This document shows, in pieces, positions 15,801 to 28,230 of a DNA stretch of 64,000 nt (its first letter is position 1; the number at the start of each line of letters is the position of its first letter). Below the pieces are notes generated by a model. That model ran no database searches. It was not told where the DNA came from and saw only the letters and a program-made list of their open reading frames with translations. The translations under genes were made by a program, and so were the position numbers. Origin of the DNA: Xestospongia muta (lineage: Eukaryota > Porifera > Demospongiae > Haplosclerida > Petrosiidae); the NCBI GenBank assembly GCA_963693285.1, contig OY848918.1, positions 5,709,876 to 5,773,875 on the forward strand, given 5' to 3'.

Positions 15801-18800
15801 TGAAGGAATATACGTGTGTCGTGCTGTTAATAATCTAGGGAGCTCTAATGACAGCATCTCTTTAACTGTCCTAGGTATGTCATACATATACCATCATGAT
15901 CGCCAAATAGTGGAACCTCTTATAAAGATCACTCTGAATCATTGATATTGTTAAGACACTTGTTCTAGTCCCATACTAATGTTTTAGTCAACCTCTTTAT
16001 TGAGGACACCTCTAAACTAAGAACAGTGCATACTATAGAGAAGTTCTATTATAAATTACCTTCATACTTCTTTTATATGATGCATCCATTATCTTTATAG
16101 TGGCTCCCAGTATATCAGCCTCTCCACTTAGTCAAATTGTTTTGATGGGAACTACAGTTGAATTCACTTGTCAAGCACCTGGGGATCCAACACCAACTGT
16201 TACATGGCTCACATCCAATTTTGTTAATGTACTGTTGCTAGGTAACAGCAGACTAGAGGTAAGCATTATTATTTTGTAAACCAGTGTACAAAATGTCACT
16301 TGATTCAACAGGTTACTGAAGACAACACATTAAGAATAGTCAATGCAACAGTGGAAGATAGTGACCAGTATATATGTCAGGCTACTAACAATGCTGGAAC
16401 AGCAAGTGCAACTGTCTCTCTTACAGTTAATGGTGAGTTGTTTCTTATCTCCTGATATCTAAATTTAATGTTGTTGTCACAGAACCTCCAGCTGTTACTC
16501 TGTTACCCTATCTCAATGTGACACAAGGAGCCTCAGTCATCCTTGATTGTCAACCTACTGGTTCTCCTACTCCATCTCTGATGTGGTATAAGAATGATGT
16601 TCCGTTGGCACCTGACAATCATGTGACTATTGTCAATGGGACAGTGTCTATAAATAATGCTTACTCAACTGACTCAGGTGTTTATAAATGTGTGGCGGAG
16701 AATAGTGCTGGGAATGATACTGCTAGTATTAATCTTAATGTATTAGGTGAGATGTATACTTTTGGTGAAGCCTCATGCTAATAATTCCATTGTCATACTC
16801 AGTTCTTCCTCTCATTCTGGTTCCTGATCCTATTGTTTCTGTAAACCAGGGTTCTGATGCAGTTTTGCAATGTATTGTCTCTGGAGATCCCACCCCTACC
16901 TTGACGTGGTATTTTGGTTCTGTTCCCTTACCCAATCCCACCCTTCCACGTTTTTCCTTGGACGCCAATGGCAGTCTCATTGTATCCAATATAGCATTTG
17001 GTGATGATGGCTTAATGTTGATCTGTCAAGCATCTAATGTAGCAGGCACAGAGTCTGCTGCTATAACCATTAACGTCAATAGTAAGTACAAGACACAGCT
17101 GCTGTAGTACATCTGTTCATTGAGGAATTATCAGTCACCACATAAAGTAGCCATGTGACTATCAGTCACCATATAAAGTAGCCATGTCTGCTATGTCAAG
17201 ATTCTCAAGTTAACTATACTATCCATATAAATGATATAATAAGCATTATATATAGCTGTCCTGCTGAGACTGTCATAGTAGAGAGGGTCTATTCATTATA
17301 TCTATTTCTTTTTCATACAGTTGCTCCAAATATCTCAGCTTTGAATTCATTTCTAACAGTAATTGAGGGTAATGGAGCTGTTCTCTCTTGTACAGCAACA
17401 GGTGACCCCTTTCCAGTCATCACCTGGTACACCAATGGATCATCCATTGCTCACAACACACCTGGTAAGTCTTAGATAGACAATGGTATCAACTGTTGTG
17501 CTCTGTTTTAGGTTTTCAGTATGTATCCAACGGGCAGACATTGGTCATAGGTAGTGTGAAAAAGAGCAACGAAGGAACCTATATATGTGAGGCCAATAAT
17601 GCAGCTGGTACAGATGAGGATGAGATTGAACTCATTGTACATGGTAGGAGAGGAATAGTTTATATACTAGAGCCTTTTTTAATGGTTGCTTCTTTTACTC
17701 TAGTTCCTCCAAGTTTCTCTCCAACACCAGTTGATATTAACGGAATTGAAAACACTGTGTTTACGCTAACTTGTTCTGTTAATGGAGACCCTCCTCCCTT
17801 TGTCCAATGGTCCCTAGGAGGTCTGGTGTTTCCCAGTGGAAGTAATCTTATTTTTTCACCACTTTTGAGGGCCAATGCTGGATCATATACATGTAGTGCT
17901 ACCAATATTGCTGGCACTATATCTAAGACAATATATCTAGATGTTTATTGTAAGTGAAAACTGCCCAGTAGATAGGACTTTGTTTGCATTCATTTCGTAG
18001 ATCTTCCTGAGATAACACTCACTCCCTTCAGTATGTCTATTGTACAGTTCACTAATGTAACCTTCACATGTGGAGCAGTTGCTAATCCACTACCACAGAT
18101 TTTTTGGTTGTACAATGGACAGACGATACCAGGAGCACAGGTCAGTCTTAAAATGTACCATTATCTCATGCAGATTACGCCATTAATATAGGGTTCTACT
18201 TACACTATTGAACATGTAGCAGGTACTGATGCTGGAGAATACACCTGTGTGGCCCAAAATGTCGTCGGCATGGTAACAAGCAATGCAACGTTGACTGTCC
18301 TCTGTAAGTTAATCCCCCAGTAACCATTTAACAAAGGAGTCATTTGGTATGTATTAATTATTTGCTTTAGTTCCTCCTTCTGCTCCCACGGTGACACAAG
18401 TACAAGCAGTTTCGTCTTCATCTCTCTCTGTGACTTGGTCTCCACCTACTGATGATGGTGGTACCCCAGTGACCTCCTATATTATTGAGTATCGTCCTAC
18501 AACTGAGACTAATGGAACTTTTAAGAGTCAGGTTGTACAGGCAAGCGGGTCTATGACAGCTGAGATCACAGGTCTTTTATTTTATACTGAATATGATGTT
18601 AGAATGAGAGCTGTTAATATTGCTGGTGTGAGCGGTCCCAGTAGTGTTTTTACACCACCTGTTCAAACTCATCCAGCTGCTCCAATAATTCCAGCAAATC
18701 TCACATTCACTTTCACTGCCCCCTCCACTCTCACCATCACTTGGGACACACCAACACAGCTCAATGGAGAATTGGGTGTATACGAATTGGTACTGACCAG

Positions 18801-21800
18801 CTTAACTAGTCCACCCAGTGTGACTAGCAAGATTTTATTTGTCAAACAATACACATTTACAAGTAAACATAATAATGATGTTTTCATGTATTGTTCACAT
18901 GTAGATTTATAAGTAAACATAATATTTTCATGTATTGTTCACATGTAGATTTACAAGTAAACAAAATGTTTTCATGTATTGTTCACATGTACTTTTATAC
19001 ATGCAGATATCTTATCTGATGTAACTTATCAAGTCCAAGTCAGAGCTGGTACAATTGGTATCACAGGGGATGTCCTGTGGGGACCCTACGATGAGTTTTG
19101 GATACTAAATGGTAATTATACGTTTTATGTGTTGTGATATATATTGTATACATCAATGTGTAGGTATGGAAGTTGCTCAGCCTTCTGTCACACCCTCTGC
19201 TACCATGACAACCACAGGTACAACAATGAGTACCACTTCCAGCATTGTCCTTATAACCACAACCGACATGATAGCAACTAGTAGCATTATTCCCATGACA
19301 ACGACAACAATGTCCACTACTAGTGTCACTACTACATCTGTATTCTCCTCTACACCCTTAGTAACAATGTCATCAACAGAAGTTATAGAGACATCTTCAC
19401 TATCTCCAACACCATCACCTCTACCCACTCCTCCATCAATTGGACCCAGTAATCTCATATTAACAGCACCTGATGTTGGACAGATAACTGCAAATTGGGA
19501 GATCCCAGGTTCCGGTGGCAACTTTGACGGGTTCCATATTTACATAAGTCCCCTCCCTCCACCTGAATCTAACATAACTTTACCAATAACAGTTGGTTCT
19601 GATGTGGTCCTCTATACTATTAGTGGACTGGCTAACTTAGTGTCTTATAATGTTACCATAGCAACATACAATGCTGGTGGGGATGGACCTTCAATTACAA
19701 GATCAATTGTGACATTAGCTGGACGTATGTCAAATATACATGTACATGTACATGTAGAAACATTGATCACCTTTAACTGTCTACTCCCATTTTATTACCA
19801 TAGCAACAGAGTATACAATAAGGGTAGCACCTGCATTGAAGGGAACAACCCTCATAGTTGTAATGGGAGTAGATAAATCAAGTCCTATTATTAATTGTTA
19901 TTTCCATCCCATGTTTAGCTCCTGGACCACCTACTAATGTTATAACCATGGCAACACCATCAGAAGGACAGATACGAGTAGAATGGAGTCCACCAATCAA
20001 CTTAAATGGAATCTTAATTGCTTACCATGCTACAGCTGTCAATACAGGTACATGTAGTAATAAATGTGATTTGCAAATAATTATTCTGTTGCCATAGGAA
20101 CTGGTGAGGAGTTTACAAACCAAATCACAGTGCCACCGAGTGCTCAACAGAGTCCATTTGCAACTGTCTTCAACCTCCCTGAGGGAGAATACAGGATTAC
20201 TATAACAGCTGAAAATGAAGCAGGTATTGGAGCACCATCAGAAGCCGTTATAGTGCAGCTGTTTACAAGTAAGTCATTACTATATGTACATGTCTCATAT
20301 GTACTCTGTTTACATATGTAGACACTCCCACCACCACCAGTACAGTTGCCATGACTACAACTGTTCCAACCACTTCATTGGTACCAACTACTACTACTGT
20401 TGTTCCAACAATAACTACGACTGCAAGTCCCTCATCATCTCCAACACCATCACCTCTACCCACTCCTCCATCAATTGGACCCAGTAATCTCATATTAACA
20501 GCACCTGATGTTGGACAGATAACTGCAAGTTGGGAGATCCCAGGTTCCGGTGGTAACTTTGATGGGTTCCATATTTACATAAGTCCCCTCCCTCCACCTG
20601 AATCTAACATAACTTTACCAATAACAGTTGGTTCTGACGTGGTCCTCTATACTATTAGTGGACTGGCTAACTCAGTGTCTTATAATGTTACCATAGCAAC
20701 ATACAATGCTGGTGGGGATGGACCTTCAATCACAAGATCAATTGTGACATTAGCTGGACGTATGTCAAATATACATGTACATGTACATGTAGAAACATTG
20801 ATGATTCCTGCTTTGCTTTTGTGCCATTCTCAGCCTAATTTCATTTTATATTAATAGTATAGATAATGAGAGCGGCACCCATAATAGTATAGATAATGAG
20901 AGTAGTACTCATAATAATATAGATAATGAGGACAGTACTCATAATAATATAGATAATGAGAGTAGTACTCATAATAATATAGATAATGAGGACAGTACTC
21001 ATAATAATATAGATAATTAGGGTATATAGTACCCATAGCATAGGGGATGACTTTTGGTACTTAAAATGGGAGTGGGTATAACAATTTGAACATATATAAT
21101 TATTACATGTACATCTTTCCTTCCCATATTTAGCTCCTGGACCACCTACTAATGTTATAACCACAGTTAGACTATTGGAGAGAGAGATAGAAGTTATGTG
21201 GAGTCCACCAGTCAACTTAAATGGAATCTTAATTGCTTACCATGCTACAGCTGTCAATACAGGTACATGTAGTAATAAATGTAATTTACAAATAATTATT
21301 CTGTTGCCATAGGAACTGGTGAGGAGGTTACAAACCAAATCACAGTGCCACCGAGTGCTCAACAGAGTCCATTTGTAACTGTCTTTAACCTCCCTGTGGG
21401 AGAATACAGGATTACTATAACAGCTGAAAATGAAGCAGGTATTGGAGCACCATCAGAAGCGGTTATAGTGCAGCTATTTACAAGTAAGCCATTACTATAT
21501 GTACATGTGTCGTATGTACTCTGTTTACATATGTAGACACTCCCACCACCACCAGTACAGTTGCCATGACTATAACTGTTGCCATGACAACAACTGTTCT
21601 TGATAGCACAACAACTGTCGCTACTATTACATTGGTACCAACTACAACTACTGCAATTCCAACAACAAGTACAAGTCCCTCCCCAACAATTGTATTACCT
21701 AATCCACCCACACTGGGTCCTATTAATCTACGAGTGTTTACTATAGTAGAAGCTCAGATTGTTGTTGGTTGGGAGGTAAGACCCAATACACACACATACA

Positions 21801-24264
21801 TATGCACATTCCACTCATTTCAACTTAGGCTCCTGGGTCTAATGACTATGATGGATTTCATATCTATCTCAGTCCCCTCCCACCTCCCTCGGCTGGTATA
21901 GTACTCCCTATCACTGTTGGATCTGATACAATATTTTATACTATCAATGAATTAGCTGCTGGAGTCACTTATACTGTTACCGTGGCAACATATAATGCAG
22001 GTGGGGATGGCCCATCTGCTAGTCAATCTGTGCAAACACTAGGAGGAGGTAAGATTTGAGTTGTTAATTGAGTCTATCATTTTTACACCTCGAATAGTTC
22101 CCGGACCCCCTACCAATGTTGAGGTAATTGCAAATTTGGAAGATGGGTCATTACAAGTGACATGGGGTCCTCCAACTAACCCCTCAGGAACACTGATTAG
22201 TTATCAAGTGGTTGTGACAAATCTCGGTACCATGTTCCAATGTCCACGTATTGTGACATTTTATTTTGTTTTCTAGGCAATAATATACAATTAAATGAAT
22301 CTGTTCCAGTTTCTGCTGGCAACCAGAATGCTAATTTTAATGTTCTCATCATGCTCCAGCCAGCAGAGTATAGTGTCACTGTAGCAGCTGTCAATGAACA
22401 TGGACAAGGCACTCCGTCGGTAGCTATGAACATCTCGCTAATAATTGACGTACCAAGTAAGGATTCAATGAGTAAAATGAACACATAGTACTTTGTCTCT
22501 CTTCAGGTCCTTCTACATTTAGTTATTCTGCTCCAAATACAATGACTACATCAACAGTATCTACTTCAAGTACTACTTTGATATTGATCTCTCCATCTCC
22601 CTCACAAACATCCCTCACAACTTCAACCATCATCTTATCAGATACATCTATCGCTTCGTCTGGAACCACAACCACATTTACAACATCATCCACCACTAAA
22701 TTTACTAAACCTCCAGAGCCCTCAGAGACAGTCACTGCTAGTACCCTGGCTACCCAGGCTCCTAGTGTTGATATAGCAGCTATTGTAGCACCAGTGGTAC
22801 TTAGTATCGTTGTTATTGTAGCAATAATATTGTGTGTCATTGTTATTATACATTATCGAATGACACGTGGAAGCAACAGCAAAAGACGTTTTAAAGGTAA
22901 GTGTCTAGAATCACTAAACAAAGTATGCTCCTCTCAGATCAGTGTAATGGAGTCTTCATATAAGGAAGTGTATATTCTACATTTATTTTGTGCATTATTC
23001 AAACTTTGTAATGAAACGATACCTCTATACTAAGAGCAATTTCCTAGATGTTATTAGTGTTCAATATAGAGAGGTTCCATTATAACAATCTCATAGTAAA
23101 TGTACAGTACAGGTAGTGAATTTATTGAAAACTATCGTTACTTATCTCCTTTCATATTACAGTGTCAGTATCTCAAGCTGAGATGAGTTATGAACTAATG
23201 TAAGTATTTTGTTGTATCTTCATGTCTTCATGTATTTATCTCCCTTGTGCCTTAGGCCTGCTCCTGTACCAGAAAAACATGAACCTCCAGATCCAGCCAG
23301 TTACCATTATGTGACTCATCCTGGTCCTAGCAGTGGAACAATACCACAAGGCCAAATAAAAATTCAAAGTCCCACAAAACAATTAAAACCGCAAGGTCAA
23401 ATAAGTCCCAGGAAACAACCAATAGAACCTAAAGCAGTTGATATCTCTCAAAGAGAAGCCATGGAAGAACCTTCCTCTGATGAGGCAGCCTCAGACTTGG
23501 ATGATTCTCCTTCTCGCCAACAACTAGCATCTCATGGAGTTGTACTTCGGAGACCACAACAACAGGTGGGAACTAAGAACATACAAGAAGGAAGTACCCA
23601 CGTCAAAGTCAGCAGTCCAATGGATGGACATCAGCAACAACTAGAAGTGCCATATATTGGAGAGTATGCTACTCTTGATACCAAATTTATGGAGGTGGAA
23701 CCAGTTCAAGTACCACAAGATGCTCTCACTTCTCCTCAACTAATTGTCCCCATTAATCATCATAACGACAGCAATGAAGGTCAACCTGTCAAACCTGTTT
23801 ATGATCCTGGTGAGTACTCATATGCTGAGCTGGATCACATACGTGCTAAGAAGGCTGCACAACGAGCAGCTAAAATGAATAAGTCAAAACCCAGTCAAGT
23901 AAGTACATCATACATAATGGGTGTGGTCAAAAGGGTGTGGCTACAACTGTGTTCACTTGACACACAGAACATTAGTGGATCATAGTGTATATATTATATT
24001 AGTAATGTTTGCTTAAGTTAGAGCTAAGGGGAGAAGTATTTGATGTAAATATCACATGATGTCATTATCATGTCATTGTTATTATAGGGAGTAAGTGATA
24101 CTCAACCCATGGAGCCACCACAAAAAAGGCGGAGTTTCTTGTTTAATAATAAGAAAAGTAATCAAGAGAAAGAAACAAAACCAAAGAAAGCTAAGAGGTC
24201 TAGTGGGCGTGGTCTCATATACGAGGACCAACTGAATACAAGAGGAGATGATGATATGTATTGA
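12886..24264 (+). CDS. Giant Ig/FN3 transmembrane receptor (13 Ig, 8 FN3)
   Basis: The ATG at 12886 opens a signal-anchor-like leader (AELILVVVFIASNIV); exon 1 ends at 12982. Ig domains follow, mostly one phase 1-1 exon each: Ig1 13126-13389, Ig2 13439-13761, Ig3 in two exons to 14232, Ig4 to 14651, Ig5 to 15079, Ig6 to 15479, Ig7 to 15874, Ig8 in two to 16430, Ig9 to 16746, Ig10 to 17080, Ig11 in two to 17643, Ig12 to 17950, Ig13 in two to 18301. FN3-1 and FN3-2 (18372-19111) are followed by three [Thr/Ser linker, FN3, FN3] cassettes to 22457. A last Thr/Ser stalk precedes the helix APVVLSIVVIVAIILCVIV (about 22790-22850). The tail carries SYELM (YxxM), EYATL and YSYAEL (YxxL), possible SH2 docking sites. 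The stop is 24262-24264. I estimate about 2500 residues. It is presumably a cell-surface adhesion or recognition receptor; no named orthologue. Confidence 0.85.
17121..17188. repeat. Two-copy 30-bp intronic repeat
   Basis: The phrase beginning tcagtcacca, ending agccatgt, occurs twice in a row in the intron after the tenth Ig domain. It is a small tandem duplication without visible function. Confidence 0.7.
18847..18993. repeat. Three-copy tandem repeat carrying the 5' splice site
   Basis: A unit of about 50 bp is present three times. Its first copy contains the donor of the FN3-2 exon (ttacaag|gtaaac-type context, here ACAAGTAAAC) and the other two repeat that donor (ATAAGTAAAC, ACAAGTAAAC). 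The intron therefore begins with three near-identical candidate 5' splice sites. Confidence 0.75.
19166..22457 (+). repeat. Three tandem [Thr/Ser linker-FN3-FN3] cassettes
   Basis: Cassette A is about 19166-20271, B 20322-21482 and C 21537-22457. Each begins with a Thr/Ser/Pro-rich linker fused in the same exon to an FN3 domain, followed by a second FN3 domain split over two exons. A and B are almost identical at the base level in exons (for example from the PTPSPLPTPPSIGPSNL region onward) and in the flanking introns. C is clearly diverged. The A/B duplication is therefore recent and the B/C one older. Confidence 0.9.
20853..21036. repeat. 30-bp minisatellite in receptor intron
   Basis: About six copies of a 30-bp unit (core tatagataatgag) stand in the intron between the two FN3 domains of cassette B. 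Alternating versions (agtagtactc / gacagtactc) give a 60-bp higher-order period. It is absent from cassette A and accounts for the roughly 180-bp length difference between them. Confidence 0.9.
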
Positions 24265-24542
24265 CATGCAACACAATACTGATGTCTAATTTAAATAAAA
24301 TAGATTACCAAGCATATTTTACAGTATTTTTCAAAATTAACCATATATTTTTATATAATATTTATATTTTTTGATTGCATTGTCCTTAACATAATTATAA
24401 TAAGTGTTGTTGAAATTGATATTTAGAACCAGTTGTTAAAAGGTATGAAACTCACATGTAATGACTCATATGTTCCTTGTTCAGTTAGTTATATTTTGTA
24501 ACTATGGCAACCACAACATAAACCAGACACATAAAGCAGATT

Positions 24543-25278
24543 TTAATAACACAATTCACTCACTTCATCTAATTTTTCTTGTCGATGTCTTTCTAATTCA
24601 AGGAGGAAAGTCTCAAATCGAGTCTACAAAAAATACATCATAAGACCCTTTAGACATTGTGAATATGTTCAGACCCTTAATAATGGATTGACTGTACTCT
24701 CAATCTTCATCTTCTGCTCTTCTATTTGCATGTCCAGATCCTGTATAGCTTGATGTAAATGAAATACCTCAGGATTTCTGGATGCCTCTACAGAACACGT
24801 ACATGAATGGTACAAAGTATATAATACTTACCGTCTTCACTGTCTTCAACAGCTAATGGAGGAGACAAGTGTTATGGATTGTTGTACAGGTGAAATGACT
24901 TACCTATTTCCTCTTCTTCATCGTCTCCTTCTTCTCCTTCCTCCTCACTGCTTGAACTTGCTTCTTCTAAAACTCGTAATAGTTCACTTTTAGCAGCATC
25001 TAGAGTCATGACAGTTCATATTATTGTTATAATATACTCTAGCTACCTTCATTAAAACTTGATATCACACTCTCGTCATCTTGAGGAAGAGCTGGTGTCT
25101 GTGCTCTAGATGTGTTCTCAGAGACGACACTATGATTACTAGATAATACTAACGTGATGTGATAGATCATTATACCTTTGTGCATCCTCTTGTCTACCTT
25201 CATCACTGATGACTTTGTAGGCTGGGAGGTAAGTTGTAAATTAAGGAAAACAATGGTCTTGTCTAGGGAATGTTCCCA

Positions 25279-25362
<84 letters not shown>

Positions 25363-28005
25363 AGATACAAACATTAACTGCTTGTAAATCTTCTCTGAGA
25401 AGTCTCTTTAACTCTTTCTCTATTTCTGGTGAATCAATAAACTATAGAAAAGGAAAAAACACAATTTAATAAAAATGCCAGGAGAAATCCCAAACATAAT
25501 GACCAACAATAAGAATTTACTTTCATACATGAGATCATGTATCATTGTATGAATAATGGTTATTGTATATAAGAGCTCTCACAACTAAATTGAAATCAAA
25601 ATATATTTTATTAATAGAGAAATCACAACATGTTAAATAACCCTTGCTCTAACCAAATCAACATAATTCCAGTTAACTCTCTACCACTAACAATGCCAAT
25701 TACTTCAAAGGTAAACACATTTATCAACAAAGCCACTGTTTAGTGTCAAGCTATATAAAAGCTATATAATTAATGACTGGATGCCAGGTTACCAGGAACA
25801 ACCTTTGTGTACATACACACATATATGTATACACACAATGTATTATATCTACATCTATTGATAATGCATGTAGAAGTACATTTACATAATGCCTGTGTGA
25901 ATTTTGGACTGTGGGTAAGGAACATACATTAATGTACTATTAATATTGTGTTATATATGTGTTTATTACTAGTAAAGAAGCAACATAGAGAATGAAGGTA
26001 GTAACAACAGCAAACATATAAATACACAACCAATACCACAAACCATTATACATGTCTATACATGTAAATGCATCATTACATGTACTACTAAATGTAATAT
26101 AGTACATGTACATGTACATGTAATTAAGTACATGTAACCAATAGTAATTTCTTAGTGGAATATTTAGGTCTTCAATATATTATACAGGTGTGCATGGACA
26201 CATGTACGAGTGCCATGAGAGACAATAGGACGCACAAAAAGAATGAGTTAAATGGAACAATAGTTGTACACGTAATATGTAAATAACGTGAGAAATGTTA
26301 CTAAGAATCCTACATTACGTGTAAGTATTGAATAACAAATTTAGTTACCATGGTTATTATCAGTTCATTATTCATACGTGGAGTGTGTGATATCATATGG
26401 AAAGTAGTTTAATTATGCATTCATAAAGTTACAACCACAACATATTATAGACGATATCTTATACATCTAGCAGTAATACAATCTCAATTCATATCAATTG
26501 AAAGGTTCACAAATACAGTCTGTTATGAGACACTCCTACTGAAGAATGTGTCAACGTTCATAAATCGCAAACATGGTTTTAGAATGATGTGGGATTTGCT
26601 GCAAGAATCTCATTTTATTATTAGCTATCTAACATCAAGAATGCTCAACAACAAAGAATTGTAATTAAAATTCTTAGTCTTGAATCTTGCCAATTTCAAT
26701 ATTAAAGCACATGTTTGCCTTTTTCCAATTTTTATAAAATAGGCTGGGTTGATACTATACTGAATGTAATTTCTTTATACGTACATACAACATATCATTG
26801 TCCAGTATAGGAGACTAAGAGTAAGTATAAAGTCCTTTACTTTTTGGTTTAGTACTAACCACAGACTCCCTAATTATATTGTGTAATAATGTCATGTTCA
26901 ATAACTGTAACGGCAATTATTACTATTAAAAAAAGAAATCGTAACAAAACCCACTGTCTCCGTCTGTCTATGTACTTGTCTCTTTGCAATATGAATTCTG
27001 TTTTCTATTTGTTATTTCTCAACCATAAACAACGATAAACAACCAGGTTTCACATACAATAACTAAAGATGACATCACTTCAGACACAAAGTAAAGGAAG
27101 TGGTCAAACTGGTTTGACCTGGCTTCTTAATTGGTTTGAATTTTCGAATGACATTGACATGAGTTCATGAATAGATAATTAGATTATCTCATTATATTAT
27201 GTCATGTGACCTCATGTACTATGTGTAAGATCCAATTTATTAATATTAAATAAGGGATCACCTTTTTAGGTGCTGTTTTTCGGAACCTTCTCTTGCGTAT
27301 ATTCTTTAATGGAGGTGTGACTGTTACATGAGAAGAGAAATAGAATGGACAGATACTTGATTAAATGGATAGATAAAATCAATTTAAGTGGACAGGAAGA
27401 TTTTTAATGGATGGCCAATTTCACTAACTTCCATGATTCCAAGTGAACTTCTTTGCCATTTCTTTTCTTTTTGAGAGAGGTAGCTCATCTAGTCTCTCTT
27501 CTGGAACATCCAACACTTCAGAACTACATACTACCATCTAATAACAAATAATATAACATTGACTACATAGCAGGTACTTGACTAATGTCTCCCGTCTTAT
27601 AAAGGGTTTTCTTATCCAATGTCTTATGACATTCTATAACAGCTGGTAGATCCACTAACTAGGGAAAAAGAATGGTTAACTCAGCAACTGAGACACGCCC
27701 ATTGATTACTGACTTTGCCGGATAATTCTTCCTCATCAAATTGAACTTTGACATGTCGTTGACCACCTGAAGTGAGATCACATGATCAGTCACATGATTC
27801 ATGCAAGTGCATTACTGTAAAATTCAATTTTCAATCGGTCTCGAAGTGCTTCAGATTTTATAGCCTCTCTCACTCTGTCAGCATGGTCCTAGATAAAAAT
27901 TACATTTTCTATACGTCAACCATTCCCGCTACTTTGTTTTTGATAGTTCAATCTCTGTACCTTTGGAAGACGCAAAATAAATAGATTTTCTTTGCTCCAA
28001 GACAT
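24543..28005 (-). CDS. TAF7: TFIID subunit TAF7
   Basis: Exons were joined by hand: 28005-27961 (MSWSKENLFILRLPK), 27888-27816, 27766-27714, about 27656-27576 (LVDLPAVIECHKTLDKKT), 27537-27429, 27320-27262 (ITPPLKNIRKRRFRKTAPKK), about 25440-25368, about 25229-25173, about 25130-25047, about 25001-24907, a 21-nt exon near 24833-24853, about 24790-24690, and a last exon ending at TAA 24545-24543. The result is about 308 residues; human TAF7 is 349. The N-terminal TAFII55 domain, the SPEIEKELKRLLR segment, the acidic stretch (SSSSEEEGEEGDDEEEE) and the C-terminal coiled coil are in family order. TAF7 acts in the nucleus in TFIID and restrains TAF1 acetyltransferase. The last two splice sites are the least certain; the donor before the last exon would be a weak GTCAAT, and the last exon contains a further possible donor. 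Confidence 0.85.
25281..25360. repeat. (CT)n microsatellite in TAF7 intron
   Basis: An uninterrupted CT run of about 80 bases lies in an intron of TAF7, between the exons at about 25229 and 25368. The Arg/Glu and Ser/Leu reading frames across it are artefacts of the repeat. Confidence 0.95.
25445..27260. other. Long TAF7 intron, nothing recognised
   Basis: This intron of about 1.8 kb is much longer than the other TAF7 introns. I see AT-rich sequence with ACATGT-type palindromes (26101-26122) and no coding or RNA feature. Confidence 0.5.
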
Positions 28006-28107
28006 GTCACAATTGCAGCATTAACCACTCCCCCCTATCCCACCTTCTAATTTTATTTGCAAGGGTTCTCCTAACTAGAATCTTTTCTTTGATGTCCAGG
28101 GTCTCGA

Positions 28108-28230
28108 ATGGCACCGCGTGGTCTGCTAAGCCAGCTTGCGCAACTAGTCAGACAGGTAGCATTTATAATCCACCATTTTCTCATCAAACCAGACTATATA
28201 ACTTTGTGGACTGTGCGAAAGGAACTATGA
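28108..28230 (+). CDS. Possible 40-residue small protein, divergent from TAF7
   Basis: The ATG at 28108 starts 103 bases from the TAF7 ATG on the opposite strand. The frame, MAPRGLLSQLAQLVRQ then 24 residues including a hydrophobic stretch (VAFIIHHFLI) and ending in VRKEL, stops at TGA 28228-28230. It has a basic, amphipathic N terminus like a mitochondrial or membrane microprotein, but I recognise no family. A GT at 28156 (CAG|GTAGCA) could instead be a 5' splice site. Low confidence. Confidence 0.3.
   Translation: MAPRGLLSQLAQLVRQVAFIIHHFLIKPDYITLWTVRKEL

Noticed and set aside
20841..21215. Tyr/Ile-rich minus-strand frames
   Set aside because: They are produced by the 30-bp intronic minisatellite and lie inside an intron of the plus-strand receptor.
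23060..23160. Promoter of a separate gene within the receptor tail
   Set aside because: The sequence is an ordinary intron; the small exon at 23162-23199 joins in phase to the tail exon.
25178..25387. Ser/Leu and Arg/Glu repeat proteins
   Set aside because: They translate a CT dinucleotide run within a TAF7 intron.
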